DNA of 64,000 nt from Desulfurellaceae bacterium bin18 (GTDB lineage Bacteria > Desulfobacterota > Binatia > Bin18), in NCBI GenBank assembly GCA_002238415.1, contig MPMI01000029.1:1-64000 (forward strand), in the 5' to 3' direction. The notes beneath the pieces are model-generated. The model was not told the origin of the DNA. It searched no databases and saw only the letters and a program-made list of their open reading frames with translations. The first letter of the stretch is position 1; every line of letters starts with the position of its first letter. This document shows, one piece after another, positions 25,497-34,365 of the stretch. The position numbers and the translations under genes are program-made.

Positions 25497-26579
25497 ATGG
25501 TTATGAATAACCGCTTCTCTCAAGACGCCATTGGTCAGTGCCTGATGGTTGGTATTCCCCATCCAACCCTTGATGCTGAGACGCGCCGGATACTTGCTGA
25601 CTTGCAGCCTGGGGGCATCATCCTCTTTCAGCGGAATTATACGGACCCGGACACGCTCCAGGCCCTGTGTGCGGATATACACGCCCTGACCCCCGAGCAC
25701 CCACCCTTGATTGCGCTTGACGCAGAAGGCGGGCGCGTCCATCGTCTCTCACCGCCATTCACCCATTTCCCGCCCGCTCTTCAGATAGGCCAGACCGGCT
25801 CCCCGCAACTCGCCCATGCCGTCGGAGTCGCCCTTGGACAGGAGCTGCGCAGCGTGGGGATAGATATTGACTTTGCGCCCGTACTCGACGTGTATAGCAA
25901 CCCTGACAACACGGTTATTGGCGACCGTGCGTTTGGCTCTGACCCGCAACGGGTGGCGGAGTTCGGCTGTGCCCTTGCCGCCGGACTGCGCGCGGCGGGT
26001 GTACTCCCGTGCGGCAAGCATTTTCCTGGGCACGGGGCGACCGTCATCGATTCGCACGACGACCTGCCCTACGACGAGCGCGGCAAGGCTACCCTGGAGG
26101 AGGTTGACCTCCCCCCGTTTCAAGCCGCTATTGCTCAGGAGATCGAGCTCCTGATGACCGCCCACGTTGTCTATCCGGCCCTTGACCCGCAGCAGCCCGC
26201 CTCGCTCTCCCCCATCATCATGAACGACCTGCTGCGGCAGCGGTTAGGGTTCCAGGGGATCATTGTCTCGGACGATCTGGAGATGGGCGCTATTGTTCGG
26301 CATTCCTCGGTTGCAGCCGCAGCGGTTCAGGCGCTCAGCGCCGGAGCCGATCTCTTATTGATCTGCCAAAGCCTGGAGCGCGCGCTCAGCGCTCGGGATG
26401 CGTGCCGACGAGCGCTCCAACAAGGCGTTTTGACCGGGGAGCGGGTGACCGAAGCGCAGCGTCGTGTTGAGTGGCTGAAGCAACGCATTGCAGATCGGAC
26501 CTCTCTCCCGTTGCCGGCAATCGGAGCACCGGAACACCACACCCTGGTTGAGACGATTGTCCAACGGGCAGCAGGATAA
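25497..26579 (+). CDS. nagZ: Beta-N-acetylhexosaminidase (GH3)
   Basis: The protein has 360 residues. GH3 NagZ features: [29 protein letters not shown], the loop [18 protein letters not shown] with the His-Asp acid/base dyad, and [12 protein letters not shown] with the nucleophile Asp. NagZ removes GlcNAc from anhydromuropeptides during cell-wall recycling in the cytoplasm. The start is ATG 25497 or ATG 25503; neither has a strong ribosome site. It is convergent with mtnA, with a 15-bp gap. Confidence 0.93.
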   Translation: MVMNNRFSQDAIGQCLMVGIPHPTLDAETRRILADLQPGGIILFQRNYTDPDTLQALCADIHALTPEHPPLIALDAEGGRVHRLSPPFTHFPPALQIGQTGSPQLAHAVGVALGQELRSVGIDIDFAPVLDVYSNPDNTVIGDRAFGSDPQRVAEFGCALAAGLRAAGVLPCGKHFPGHGATVIDSHDDLPYDERGKATLEEVDLPPFQAAIAQEIELLMTAHVVYPALDPQQPASLSPIIMNDLLRQRLGFQGIIVSDDLEMGAIVRHSSVAAAAVQALSAGADLLLICQSLERALSARDACRRALQQGVLTGERVTEAQRRVEWLKQRIADRTSLPLPAIGAPEHHTLVETIVQRAAG

Positions 26580-26594
26580 GGACGGATATCCAGC

Positions 26595-27641
26595 TCACCG
26601 TTTTCTTTTGACAAATTTCGGCAACGACTGCGAATAGGGACTGCGGGCGACCCCCTTTTCCGTGATGATCGCACTGACCAGGCGATGGGGGGTGACATCA
26701 AAGGCGGGATGCGCAACCGCGACCTCGCTGGGGGCAATCTGTTGGCGCAGCACGTGGGTGACTTCCTGGGCGGACCGCTCTTCAATCGGAATCTTCTTGC
26801 CGGAGGGACAATCCAGATCAATCGACGTTGTTGGGGCGGCCACATAGAACGGCAGCTTGTGTCGTCCGGCCAGCACGGCAGACGTATACGTGCCGATCTT
26901 ATTGGCCACGTCCCCATTGGCTGCGGTACGGTCGGTGCCCACAACAACACAATCAATCGCACCCTTTTGCATGAAATGACCGATCATATTGTCGGTAATC
27001 AGGGTTGCGGGAATCCCCTCGCGGACGAGTTCCCAGGCAGTTAAACGTGCGCCTTGTAAATACGGCCGGGTTTCCGGCACAAAGACGGAGATATTCTTGC
27101 CCTGCTCCCAGGCAGCCCGGATCACGCCCAGGGCGGTTCCATATCCGGCCGTTGCCAACGCCCCGGCGTTACAATGCGTTAAAACCGTCGCCCCTTTGGG
27201 AATCAGTTTTGCGCCGTGGCGGCCGATACGCTGATTGGCGCTTATGTCTTCCCGATAGATTTTCAGGGCTTCCTGCTCCAGAGCTTCAATGAGGGCATCA
27301 CGGCCTTTGGCCCGCACTTTCTCATACCGGCGTCGCATGCGGTCAATGGCCCAAAAGAGGTTGACCGCAGTCGGCCGGGTGGCGGCAAATACCTGACAGA
27401 TGCGTGCAAAAACGGCGGGCTCGGCACTCCGCTTGAGCTGTCGCACTCCAAGCGCAATCCCCATGGCAGCGGCTACTCCGATCGCGGGGGCGCCGCGAAT
27501 CACCATATCGGTAATGGCGCGCGCGACGCTGCGGTAATCCGTGTAGCTGCGGTAGACTTCCCGGGTGGGTAAAGCGCGCTGATCGATCATCACCACCGCA
27601 CCGTCCCGCCAGTCTATGGTAAAAAACGCGGCTGACTTCAT
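26595..27641 (-). CDS. mtnA: S-methyl-5-thioribose-1-phosphate isomerase
   Basis: The protein has 348 residues from ATG 27641, which has AAGGAAGG upstream. Motifs: [69 protein letters not shown] and [20 protein letters not shown]. It converts methylthioribose-1-phosphate to methylthioribulose-1-phosphate in methionine salvage. No other mtn genes are in the window. Confidence 0.95.
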   Translation of the reverse strand: MKSAAFFTIDWRDGAVVMIDQRALPTREVYRSYTDYRSVARAITDMVIRGAPAIGVAAAMGIALGVRQLKRSAEPAVFARICQVFAATRPTAVNLFWAIDRMRRRYEKVRAKGRDALIEALEQEALKIYREDISANQRIGRHGAKLIPKGATVLTHCNAGALATAGYGTALGVIRAAWEQGKNISVFVPETRPYLQGARLTAWELVREGIPATLITDNMIGHFMQKGAIDCVVVGTDRTAANGDVANKIGTYTSAVLAGRHKLPFYVAAPTTSIDLDCPSGKKIPIEERSAQEVTHVLRQQIAPSEVAVAHPAFDVTPHRLVSAIITEKGVARSPYSQSLPKFVKRKR

Positions 27642-27684
27642 GCCTTCCTTTCGCCTCGTATCCCCGTTTCCCCGCGAGGTTTGG

Positions 27685-28272
27685 CTATCCGTGGCTTGGC
27701 GATTCGGACTCTCCCTCGACGAGTTGGACTCCGTCGTGCGGCGTCCAGACCGCCACAATCGTATCGTCGTCCGCGCTTTTGAGCGTCACGCTTTCCAGCC
27801 CGGCTCCTGGCTCAAACAGCGCCAAGTCCTGGCTGTTCTTTTGCCAGGTCGTCGCCACTAGTTCGACTACGGTGGAGCGCTGGTCGGGTGTCAGGTCGGT
27901 CCATTTCGGAGAGACGGAGACGGATACCGAGCGCCCGGCGTCGCTGGCTTCCATGCCGTGGTACACATCCGACCAGAGGCTTTCAGAAAGTTGGGTGTCG
28001 GTGCGGTAGACACAGGTCCAAAAGGCCGGGCTGATACTGGCAGGAAGATCGTCCGGTGGCTGCGGCTCTTCCTGTGATATCGAGTCTTCGGGTGGTTGCT
28101 CTGGCGGCTGCGCCTCGTCCGGCGAACGAAAATAAATAAAAAGTCCGATCAGCACCAGGACAAAGGTAGTCGGTATTTTTCGCAGCCCGGCACCAATGGC
28201 ACCCAGCAGAGTCTGGGCCGGGGTTTTCTTGGCAGCCTGCTTAGGCGTAGTGGATCGAGAGTCTCTGGCCAT
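27685..28272 (-). CDS. Membrane-anchored protein of unknown function
   Basis: The protein has 195 residues. A basic N-terminus ([20 protein letters not shown]) leads to one membrane helix ([16 protein letters not shown]). A Pro/Glu/Gln-rich linker (about 55-80) and a soluble C-terminal domain of about 110 residues follow. It has one cysteine (FWTCVYRT) and no recognised motif. It lies 43 bp upstream of mtnA on the same strand and may be cotranscribed. Function is unknown. Confidence 0.7.
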   Translation of the reverse strand: MARDSRSTTPKQAAKKTPAQTLLGAIGAGLRKIPTTFVLVLIGLFIYFRSPDEAQPPEQPPEDSISQEEPQPPDDLPASISPAFWTCVYRTDTQLSESLWSDVYHGMEASDAGRSVSVSVSPKWTDLTPDQRSTVVELVATTWQKNSQDLALFEPGAGLESVTLKSADDDTIVAVWTPHDGVQLVEGESESPSHG

Positions 28273-28498
28273 GCGTGCAATATATCACAGGCTAAGCGCA
28301 GCAACTTCTGAAACGAGGTCAGGAGGCTCGTGAGACGGAGGCGACAGGCGAGTCATGGGCCGGAGTGTAGCACAGGGCCGGTCTGTTGCAGAAGACCGGC
28401 GCGTTCTTGCCTTGACTCGCTGCCGGGTCATGGCTATAGGTGGCCCACCGTGCCTTGTTCGCCCTGACCCGGCGCGCATCCCAGAAAGGAGCACAGCT

Positions 28499-29032
28499 AT
28501 GGAACGCCTCCATCCCGGAGATCCTTTTCCCGCCATCAGCGGTCCGAGCGTCGGCGGAGGGACTGTCAGTCTGCCGGCCGACATCTCGACCCCGTACGCT
28601 ATCGTCCTGACCTACCGGGCTTACTGGTGACCGTTCTGCGATCAGCAGTTGGCTGATTATCAGGCCAATCTTGAGCAGGCCCAGGCGACTGGGATTTCGG
28701 TCTACGCCATCTCAACCGACCCGCTCGATAAAGCCCGGCAGACGGTCGATAAGTCGGGGCTGACGTTTCCCGTCATCTACGACGTGGACGGCCCGGCCAC
28801 GGCCGCGACCCTGACCTGCTGGTACGAAGAGAAGCGCAATATCATCCAACCGGCGGCGTTTATCATCGACCCCGCACGTAATATCCTGAACGTGACCTAT
28901 ACCTCGGGGCCGATCGGGCGGCTGCAGATAAAAGACGCCCTGGGGCTGGTCGGCTTTTACGCTTCAAAGAAGATCTCAGCCACAACGGTCGATAAAGACA
29001 AAGGCTGGACGGCAAATGTGACCGGAGCCTGA
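28499..29032 (+). CDS. AhpC/TSA (redoxin) family selenoprotein
   Basis: Read with TGA 28628-28630 as selenocysteine the product has 177 residues, Sec at 44. The active site reads TYRAYW-U-PFCDQQLADYQ, where thioredoxin-fold relatives have WCPYC. It is thus a UxxC redox centre. PHPGDPF-type N-terminus, VYAISTDPLDKARQT and FPVIYDVDG are typical of AhpC/TSA proteins. The frame is otherwise open on both sides of the TGA. A 6-7 bp hairpin starts ten bases after the TGA. Expected role: thiol-dependent peroxide or disulfide reduction. ATG 28499 is preceded by AAAGGAG. Confidence 0.85.
28628..28658 (+). promoter_or_regulatory. SECIS-like hairpin after UGA (redoxin)
   Basis: Ten bases after the TGA comes ATCAGC-AGTTG-GCTGAT (28641-28657). 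It is a perfect 6-bp stem, extended by one G-T pair (28640 with 28658), with a 5-nt loop containing G and T. Place and shape fit a bacterial SECIS. Confidence 0.65.
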
Positions 29033-29083
29033 CACGACACCGGACCGCCTGGGGTGAGTTTCCGCGTGTTCACCGCAGATCGC

Positions 29084-30241
29084 TCACCCTCCCCACAAGC
29101 GCTGCGAGGCGAGGCGCGCGCCCTCCGCGCACGCCCGCAGCTTGGCCCACACCACGCTCTCGGACACCATCTCCCAGCCGGCAAACGTGCCGAAGCCGCA
29201 GTCCGAACCGGCAATGACCCGACTCCGGTCACCGATCGCGTCAACTACCTGACAGAGGCGGTCGGCAACGATTTCCGGATGTTCGATATAGTTGCTTGTG
29301 GAATCGATCACACCGGGGATGAGCAGCATTGAGTCGGGCAGGGGATGCTGCCGGAAGGCTTTATATTCGTGTTGGTGGCGGGGATTCGCCAGCTCAATGG
29401 ACAGGGCTCCAACCTTGGCCTGATAGAGAACGGGCAGAATATCGGCCAGCGGTACATCGTGATTGTGGGGACCGTCATAATTCCCCCAGCAGATATGTAA
29501 CCGGATACGCTCGGCCGGGATATTCTCGGTCGCGCGGTTGACCGCCTCGATATGCACCTCAATGGTCCTCTGGAATTCGGCGAGTGTCTGCTCCTGAAAG
29601 AGGAAGGTCCGCTCCATAGCCAGGTCGGGGGCGTCGAGTTGCAGCAACAGGCCCTGGGCGTGGATGTATTCGTACTCCTTCTTCATCTGCTCAGCCACCG
29701 CCAGCACATACGCCTCGTGCGAGTCGTAGTAGGCGTTCAGCATGGTGGTGGCAATGATGCCGGGCGAAGCCGCGGTCATGAAGCGTTCGGTGAACACTGC
29801 CTGCTCCGTACAGCGTAGAAACAACGCGCATTCGTGTTGTACGGCGGACAGATCATCGTAGGCAAGCTCGGCAATGGCCTGCGGGGCGTTGAAGACCTTG
29901 GCCCGCATCATATTGCGCCGCTGCATCATGGCCATGAAATCCGGGAATTCGGCCATGTCTTGCGGGGTGGGCCGCTTGCTTTCCCCGCCAAAGCCGCGCA
30001 TGCGCTGCGGCACGTAGGTCTGAAAACCGATACGCGGCTGTTCGCCGTCATTAATGATATCCACACCGGCTTTGAGCTGTTCATCGATCACGTGTTGGAC
30101 GGCTATTTCGGATTGGTGCTCCAGGGCCGCGGCCTCTATGGCCTTACCCTGCTCCTGGTCAATCAACAGATCGGTCAGCGCAGGACTGCGAGGCAGGCTG
30201 CCGACGTGGGTGGCGAGAATCCGTTCGTCGCTCTTTTGCAT
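29084..30241 (-). CDS. MetE-like (cobalamin-independent methionine synthase C-terminal) methyl/alkyl transferase
   Basis: The protein has 385 residues, a single UROD/MetE-fold domain. It starts LATHVGSLPRSPALTDLL and has GVDIINDGEQPR. Zinc ligands are seen in RLHICWGNYDG (His, Cys) and GSDCGFGTF (Cys). Stand-alone proteins of this type act as methyl- or alkyl-thiol transferases, including epoxyalkane:coenzyme M transferase; few are true methionine synthases. It follows SMP-30 and a CoA-transferase on the same strand, so a catabolic role is plausible. The substrate is unknown. Confidence 0.85.
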   Translation of the reverse strand: MQKSDERILATHVGSLPRSPALTDLLIDQEQGKAIEAAALEHQSEIAVQHVIDEQLKAGVDIINDGEQPRIGFQTYVPQRMRGFGGESKRPTPQDMAEFPDFMAMMQRRNMMRAKVFNAPQAIAELAYDDLSAVQHECALFLRCTEQAVFTERFMTAASPGIIATTMLNAYYDSHEAYVLAVAEQMKKEYEYIHAQGLLLQLDAPDLAMERTFLFQEQTLAEFQRTIEVHIEAVNRATENIPAERIRLHICWGNYDGPHNHDVPLADILPVLYQAKVGALSIELANPRHQHEYKAFRQHPLPDSMLLIPGVIDSTSNYIEHPEIVADRLCQVVDAIGDRSRVIAGSDCGFGTFAGWEMVSESVVWAKLRACAEGARLASQRLWGG

Positions 30242-30276
30242 GAGAAGGCTCCGTATGGCTAACGCTGATGATACTC

Positions 30277-31182
30277 TTAGCGTTGGTGATACAAAGGATG
30301 GCCTCGGACTGCGGTCCGGACCTTGTTCATATGATCCCCCTCCAGATTGGCGATAAAGAGGTCCTGCATGTCAGGGCCGCCAAACGCGCAGTTGGTTGGA
30401 AAGGCCAGCGCGGTACTGTCCGGGTCGTGGATAAAGGTTTCCCAATTGCCGTTCGGGTCAACCTTGATGACCCGGTTTCGGGGCTCCAGCTTGCCGTTTT
30501 CGGGTACGCCGGGCAGCGTGATATACAAGTTGCGGTCCACATCAAAAGCCATTCCGTCCGGCAGGGCCGGAAAATCTTTGGCATAAATTTCAGGCGAACC
30601 AAAGCTGCCGTCTTTGTTGATCTGAATACGGACGCAGTCGTTGCGCGAGCTCTCCAGAACGTAGACCGCATCCTCATTGGGATCGATAGCCGTCCCATTG
30701 GCAAAATAAATTCCGGTGGCGACGACCTCGCCCCGGCCGTCGGGACGGATGCGCACAACCGCGCCGTTGGGCTGGGGATTCACAAATTCCTTAAACACCT
30801 CACGGCCTGGCTGTGAGCTGGAGTTCGAGACGTAGAGATTGCCCTCGGCGTCATAACTGGCGAAGTTCGGGATCGAAATCGGAAAGTCTCCGGCGTGGTC
30901 AGCGACCAGGGAAACCTTCCCGTCTTGTGACAGCCGCATTACGGCTTTATGTCTGAGATCGCAGTAGACGAAGTTCCCTTCCCGGTCCAGCGTGACGCCG
31001 TTGGGGATGGCCCGGTCCGGCAACTGGGCGACCTCGTGCACGACCCCGTCCGGACTGACTTTATAGACGATGCCATTACGCCCGCCACCCCAGGCGTTGC
31101 CTTCCTTATCAATGACCACGCCTTCAGCTCTGAGTACGCCGGCGCCAAAAATTTCCACCTGCTCAACGGGAATCATTGCCAT
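30277..31182 (-). CDS. SMP-30/gluconolactonase-like beta-propeller protein
   Basis: The protein has 301 residues with repeating propeller strands: AEGVVIDKEGNAWGGG, PNGVTLDREGNFVYCD, NGTAIDPNEDAVYVLES, and PDGMAFDVDRNLYIT. Glu/Asn/Asp residues at the usual metal sites (AEG, N in FANG, PDG) are present. The family hydrolyses lactones such as gluconolactone. It lies between the MetE-like gene (35 bp downstream) and a CoA-transferase (65 bp upstream) on one strand. The lactone is unknown. Confidence 0.85.
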   Translation of the reverse strand: MAMIPVEQVEIFGAGVLRAEGVVIDKEGNAWGGGRNGIVYKVSPDGVVHEVAQLPDRAIPNGVTLDREGNFVYCDLRHKAVMRLSQDGKVSLVADHAGDFPISIPNFASYDAEGNLYVSNSSSQPGREVFKEFVNPQPNGAVVRIRPDGRGEVVATGIYFANGTAIDPNEDAVYVLESSRNDCVRIQINKDGSFGSPEIYAKDFPALPDGMAFDVDRNLYITLPGVPENGKLEPRNRVIKVDPNGNWETFIHDPDSTALAFPTNCAFGGPDMQDLFIANLEGDHMNKVRTAVRGHPLYHQR

Positions 31183-31247
31183 ACCTTCTCCCTGTTTTTG
31201 CCTTGACCCGGAGACTGACCGGTGTAGCCGGGTCTGTCCGGTACACG

Positions 31248-32474
31248 CTAACGGTCCTCTGCGTACAGCACCCCCTTCGCTTGGAGTGCGGCGATGGTTT
31301 CGTTGCTATAGCGCAGTTGCTCTTGCAGCACCTCGGCGCTGTGCTGGCCTAAAAGCGGAGCTTGAATGTCCGGGAGCTGGGGGAACTCGGAGTACTTCAG
31401 CGGGAAACCAGGGATGGTGACTTCCCCCAGGATGGGGTCGGGCACCGTCCGGACCATCTCCCGCGCCTTGAAATACGGGTGCTTCAATATATCGGTGATG
31501 GACATAACGGGAGCGGAAGGAACCCGATGCTCTTCAAAGATTTGGAGGACGGCTTCATCACTCGGCTGCGCCTGCATCCACGCTTCGATAATCGGAATGA
31601 GTTCGCCCTGGTTCTCCCCGCGCGCGGCATTGGTCGCAAAGCGTGCATCGTCAATCAGCTCCGGCCGGCCCATAGCCTTACACATATTGGCCCACTGACG
31701 GTCCAGGACGAGGACGACTATCCAGCCTTCGGGCCCCTTGAACACCCCACACGGACACACCAAGGGATGGTGAGATCCCATCCGGAGCGGCACAAACTCG
31801 CCCTTGCTCAGGGTATGGCCCTGCACATTGACCTCATGCATATGGAACATGGCGTCAATCATGGACAGGTCTATATACTGGCCAACGCCTGTCCGTTCCC
31901 GGTGGTATAAGGCATAACCCAAAGCCGCAAAGGCGTGGACGCCACTGCTGACATCGGCAATACCGAGCCCGACGAACTGCGGCGGCCCATCCGGACTGCC
32001 GGTCATATGCATAATGCCGGAGAAAGCCTGCGCAATAAAATCGTAGCCCACCTTGTGAGACAGCGGACTTTTTCGCCCAAAGGCGGAAATCGAGACCATG
32101 ATAATTTTGGGATTGATGGTCTTGAGCGACGGATAGTCAAGATTCCGTTTTTCCATCACGCCTGGCCCGAAATTCTCAACCACCACATCCACGGTCGGAA
32201 TCAAGGCCCGCAGGATTTCAAGGGATTCAGGCTTGTCGAAATCGAGACAGAGGCTTTTTTTACCACGATTCTGCTGGACAAAATACGCGCTGCGCTCATC
32301 CTGAATAAACGGCAGCAAACGCGAAGGGTCACCCATGGGCGCCTGTTCGACCTTAATGATATGAGCGCCCATCTCTGCCATGAGACGGGTCACGGTCGGT
32401 CCGGCCAGGTACTGGGTAAAATCCAGGACGGTTACGCCGGAAAGCATATACTGCTGGTCAGTGGTCTGTTGCAT
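31248..32474 (-). CDS. CaiB/BaiF family III CoA-transferase
   Basis: The protein has 408 residues from ATG 32474, with GGAGGTG six bases upstream. Family landmarks: VTVLDFTQYLAGPTVTRLMAEMGAHIIKVE, YFVQQNRGKKSLCLDFDKPE, VVVENFGPGVMEKRNLDY, and GQYIDLSMIDAMFHMHEV with the catalytic Asp region. It moves CoA between acids. Not closely paired with the two members at 9-12 kb. It heads a three-gene minus-strand run with SMP-30 and the MetE-like protein, a likely small catabolic operon. Confidence 0.9.
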   Translation of the reverse strand: MQQTTDQQYMLSGVTVLDFTQYLAGPTVTRLMAEMGAHIIKVEQAPMGDPSRLLPFIQDERSAYFVQQNRGKKSLCLDFDKPESLEILRALIPTVDVVVENFGPGVMEKRNLDYPSLKTINPKIIMVSISAFGRKSPLSHKVGYDFIAQAFSGIMHMTGSPDGPPQFVGLGIADVSSGVHAFAALGYALYHRERTGVGQYIDLSMIDAMFHMHEVNVQGHTLSKGEFVPLRMGSHHPLVCPCGVFKGPEGWIVVLVLDRQWANMCKAMGRPELIDDARFATNAARGENQGELIPIIEAWMQAQPSDEAVLQIFEEHRVPSAPVMSITDILKHPYFKAREMVRTVPDPILGEVTIPGFPLKYSEFPQLPDIQAPLLGQHSAEVLQEQLRYSNETIAALQAKGVLYAEDR

Positions 32475-32616
32475 ACTGCACCTCCGCTTCATCCGTACCG
32501 ATACGACGGGTGGTGTAACACGGGCCCTCTGAAAAAGCGAGTCTTTTTCAGGCAGGCATTATGGGGGAGCAGTGCTGTTCGAGAGGTCTGACAGGCGTGA
32601 GAAGCGGTCGTGTACT

Positions 32617-33516
32617 TTACGACGCAGGTTCTTCAGAAGAGGGAACCGGGGCCGGGTATTTCCAGGTCAACGACAGCAGCGTATCACCACCGGGGAGCGG
32701 GGTGGATTCTGACTCGGGCGCAACATCGGCGGGCACTTCCGGGTGGCGGTTGCGCGCCTCGGCAATCGCCATCTGAACCAGGTCTTGCTGCGCTGACGGC
32801 GCCTCACCATTCAACGAGTCTTTGAGCTCGGAAGCCCGGAGCTTGACGGTGACGGTCACCTGCATTGCCGCAGAGCTGCGGGGTGGCGGTGCGGGCGGCT
32901 CGCCGGCCTCAACGTCCACCTCAAGTTCGGTTGGCGCTTCAACCTCTTCCGGCTCAACTGCAACCGCCTGTATCGCTGGCTCTGGAGCGGAAGGCATTGC
33001 ACTTGGCTCAGCAGCAGGTGTTGGCTCAGCAGCAGGTGTTGACGGGGCTTCTCCCTGGGGTACCTGGGTCTGATCCGTTTCCTGTCGCACCCCTCTGTCG
33101 CGTTCCTGATCGTCTCGTCTCCTCCGACCCCGACCCGGCGCACCACGCCGCCGCCCGCCCCGTTCGTTGGCGTCGGTATCGCGCGCTTCTTCCCGTCGGC
33201 GCTGTACCCGTTGACGACCGGGAACGAGCCCGAAGGCTAGATATTGGCAGGCCTCCGTCGAAATATACTCAAAGGCATCATTCGCAAAGTCCAGCGCTTT
33301 TTCTTCGGTGTATGCATCGACATCGCAGTCGACAAACACCATGCAGTAGAAGCTTTTTCCTGCTGACGCAGCGCTAGGGCCTGCACTCAGTTCGTGCTCA
33401 TGGTAACGGACACGTTGATGAGAGAAGGACGCGAAGAGGGATGAAACGGCTTCTTGGATCTCTTCTGTTGAAGAGCCACAGGCTTCAAAAACGGCTAGGG
33501 CGTGAAAGTTGGGCAT
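32617..33516 (-). CDS. Protein of unknown function with Arg-rich and Pro/Ala/Glu-rich disordered centre
   Basis: The protein has 299 residues from ATG 33516. A folded N-terminus (about 1-100: PNFHALAVFEACGSSTEEIQ, KSFYCMVFVDCDVDAY) is followed by an Arg/Gly-rich basic stretch (RGGRRRGAPGRGRRRRDDQE). An acidic Pro/Ala/Glu linker comes next, containing a direct repeat TPAAEPTPAAEP. A C-terminal region of about 80 residues ends the protein. The basic stretch resembles RNA- or DNA-binding tails. No known family is recognised. The ribosome site is weak and a start 13 codons upstream cannot be excluded. Confidence 0.65.
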   Translation of the reverse strand: MPNFHALAVFEACGSSTEEIQEAVSSLFASFSHQRVRYHEHELSAGPSAASAGKSFYCMVFVDCDVDAYTEEKALDFANDAFEYISTEACQYLAFGLVPGRQRVQRRREEARDTDANERGGRRRGAPGRGRRRRDDQERDRGVRQETDQTQVPQGEAPSTPAAEPTPAAEPSAMPSAPEPAIQAVAVEPEEVEAPTELEVDVEAGEPPAPPPRSSAAMQVTVTVKLRASELKDSLNGEAPSAQQDLVQMAIAEARNRHPEVPADVAPESESTPLPGGDTLLSLTWKYPAPVPSSEEPAS

Positions 33517-33722
33517 ATCCCACAGGACTGTATAGAGCGCGGCGCATATCCGCAAGAGCCGCCAGGATAGAAAACGGACAGTGACAGGCTTTGCCTGCTC
33601 TTGAGTCTTGGCTCAGTTTCACATCGCGCTTGCCTTCTGTCGGCGGAGCGCCGCCCCCCTCCCGCGCCCTCCCCTCCCAGGACGTGGACGGCACCTTGCC
33701 GAGGGGGACCGGGCCGGCCGGG

Positions 33723-33752
33723 GAAGGGGCAACCACAGAGGGTTGCCCCTTC
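33723..33752. terminator. Strong hairpin, terminator-like
   Basis: A perfect 12-bp stem GAAGGGGCAACC / GGTTGCCCCTTC closes a 6-nt loop ACAGAG. It has only AAG and ACATATTT after it, not a clear U tract. It sits in the 600-bp non-coding stretch upstream of the minus-strand gene. Role uncertain: terminator of an unseen transcript or part of the repeat. Confidence 0.5.
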
Positions 33753-33841
33753 AAGACATATTTCCGCTCGCCTGGCGGGCTGCGGGCCTGACGGTTTGGC
33801 GGAGACCGGGAATCCGGGGGGCAGGAAACAGCACCTCCCCG

Positions 33842-33894
33842 CCTGGGAGGGCGGCCATCTTGGCCGCTTGCGGGCTGGAAGCCCGCACTCCTGG
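33842..33894. repeat. Dispersed double-palindrome repeat, copy 1
   Basis: Two perfect palindromes lie side by side: GCGGCCA-TCT-TGGCCGC (33851-33867) and GCGGGCT-GGA-AGCCCGC (33870-33886). They are flanked by TGGGAGG and TCCTGG. An inverted second copy with the same palindromes lies at 42115-42178. This is a REP/MITE-like non-coding repeat. Confidence 0.8.
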
Positions 33895-34170
33895 AGACCC
33901 ACCCCACCGCTCGCGAGGCACCCCTCCCGAGCGGAAATGGGGAATAAGCAAACGGCACCCCTCCCTTCTCTTGTAGACACTAGACCTTTGAAACATTTGG
34001 GCGTAGGCTGGGTGTAGTTTTTCGGTCGGGCTGACACAGCCCGCGGCGTTTCTGCCCCTATGATGCGATAGGACAGAGCGGACCGAGCCTCGGGCCGGTA
34101 GCGGCGATCGGTTCCTGGCTGAAGCGGATTCTGGACCCGCGCTGGGTACGCCGAGAAAGGAGGTGGTCTA

Positions 34171-34215
34171 GTGCAGTTATCAACGACGGTGATCAGTGAG
34201 GTGGTGGCCTCTTAG
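34171..34215 (+). CDS. Possible leader peptide (14 aa)
   Basis: GTG 34171 stands two bases after a near-maximal Shine-Dalgarno sequence. The frame encodes MQLSTTVISEVVAS and stops at TAG 34213-34215, inside the first stem of the RNA. There is no run of one amino acid as in classical attenuators. Its short length means it may not be translated at all. Confidence 0.35.
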   Translation: MQLSTTVISEVVAS

Positions 34216-34268
34216 GCCGACCTATCCCAAATCGGGTGGTCGCTTGGGAGGACCAGGCACCACCGTGA

Positions 34269-34333
34269 CCCCGGCAGCCCGTGTTCATCACCCACGGGAC
34301 GTCCTCGCGGACGTAGCACTGTCGGGGTTTTTT
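34269..34333 (+). terminator. Branched rho-independent terminator
   Basis: The outer stem CCCCGGCAG/CTGTCGGGG (34269-34277 with 34319-34327, one G-U) encloses two hairpins, CCCGTG/CACGGG (34278-34283 with 34293-34298) and ACGTCC-TCGC-GGACGT (34299-34314). T6 follows at 34328-34333. It would end transcription 33 bp before the next ATG. Confidence 0.75.
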
Positions 34334-34365
34334 CTGAGGTCTGGCAATAATACGGATCGTAAAAA

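Larger units (their letters stand above)
34156..34333 (+). ncRNA. Candidate structured RNA with extended Shine-Dalgarno and branched terminator
   Basis: Order of elements: AAAGGAGGTGGTC (34156-34168), complementary to 13 bases of the usual 16S 3' end with one G-U pair; a 14-codon frame starting GTG 34171; a stem GGTGGTG/CACCACC (34200-34206 with 34258-34264) enclosing GGCC-TCTTA-GGCC and TCCCAA/TTGGGA pairings; then a branched terminator (34269-34327) with T6. Little of this is protein-like. It could be an independent small RNA or a leader controlling the gene at 34366. I cannot assign it to a known RNA family. Confidence 0.55.

Noticed and set aside
25137-25742. About 200-residue N-terminal extension of panB
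   Set aside because: PanB has its usual length from ATG 25136 with a good ribosome site; the extension runs antisense into nagZ.
34021-34155. tRNA-Sec or another tRNA in the GC-rich stretch before the structured RNA
   Set aside because: No acceptor stem, anticodon arm or T-arm consensus could be drawn. A local hairpin CGGGCTG-ACA-CAGCCCG is all that is seen.
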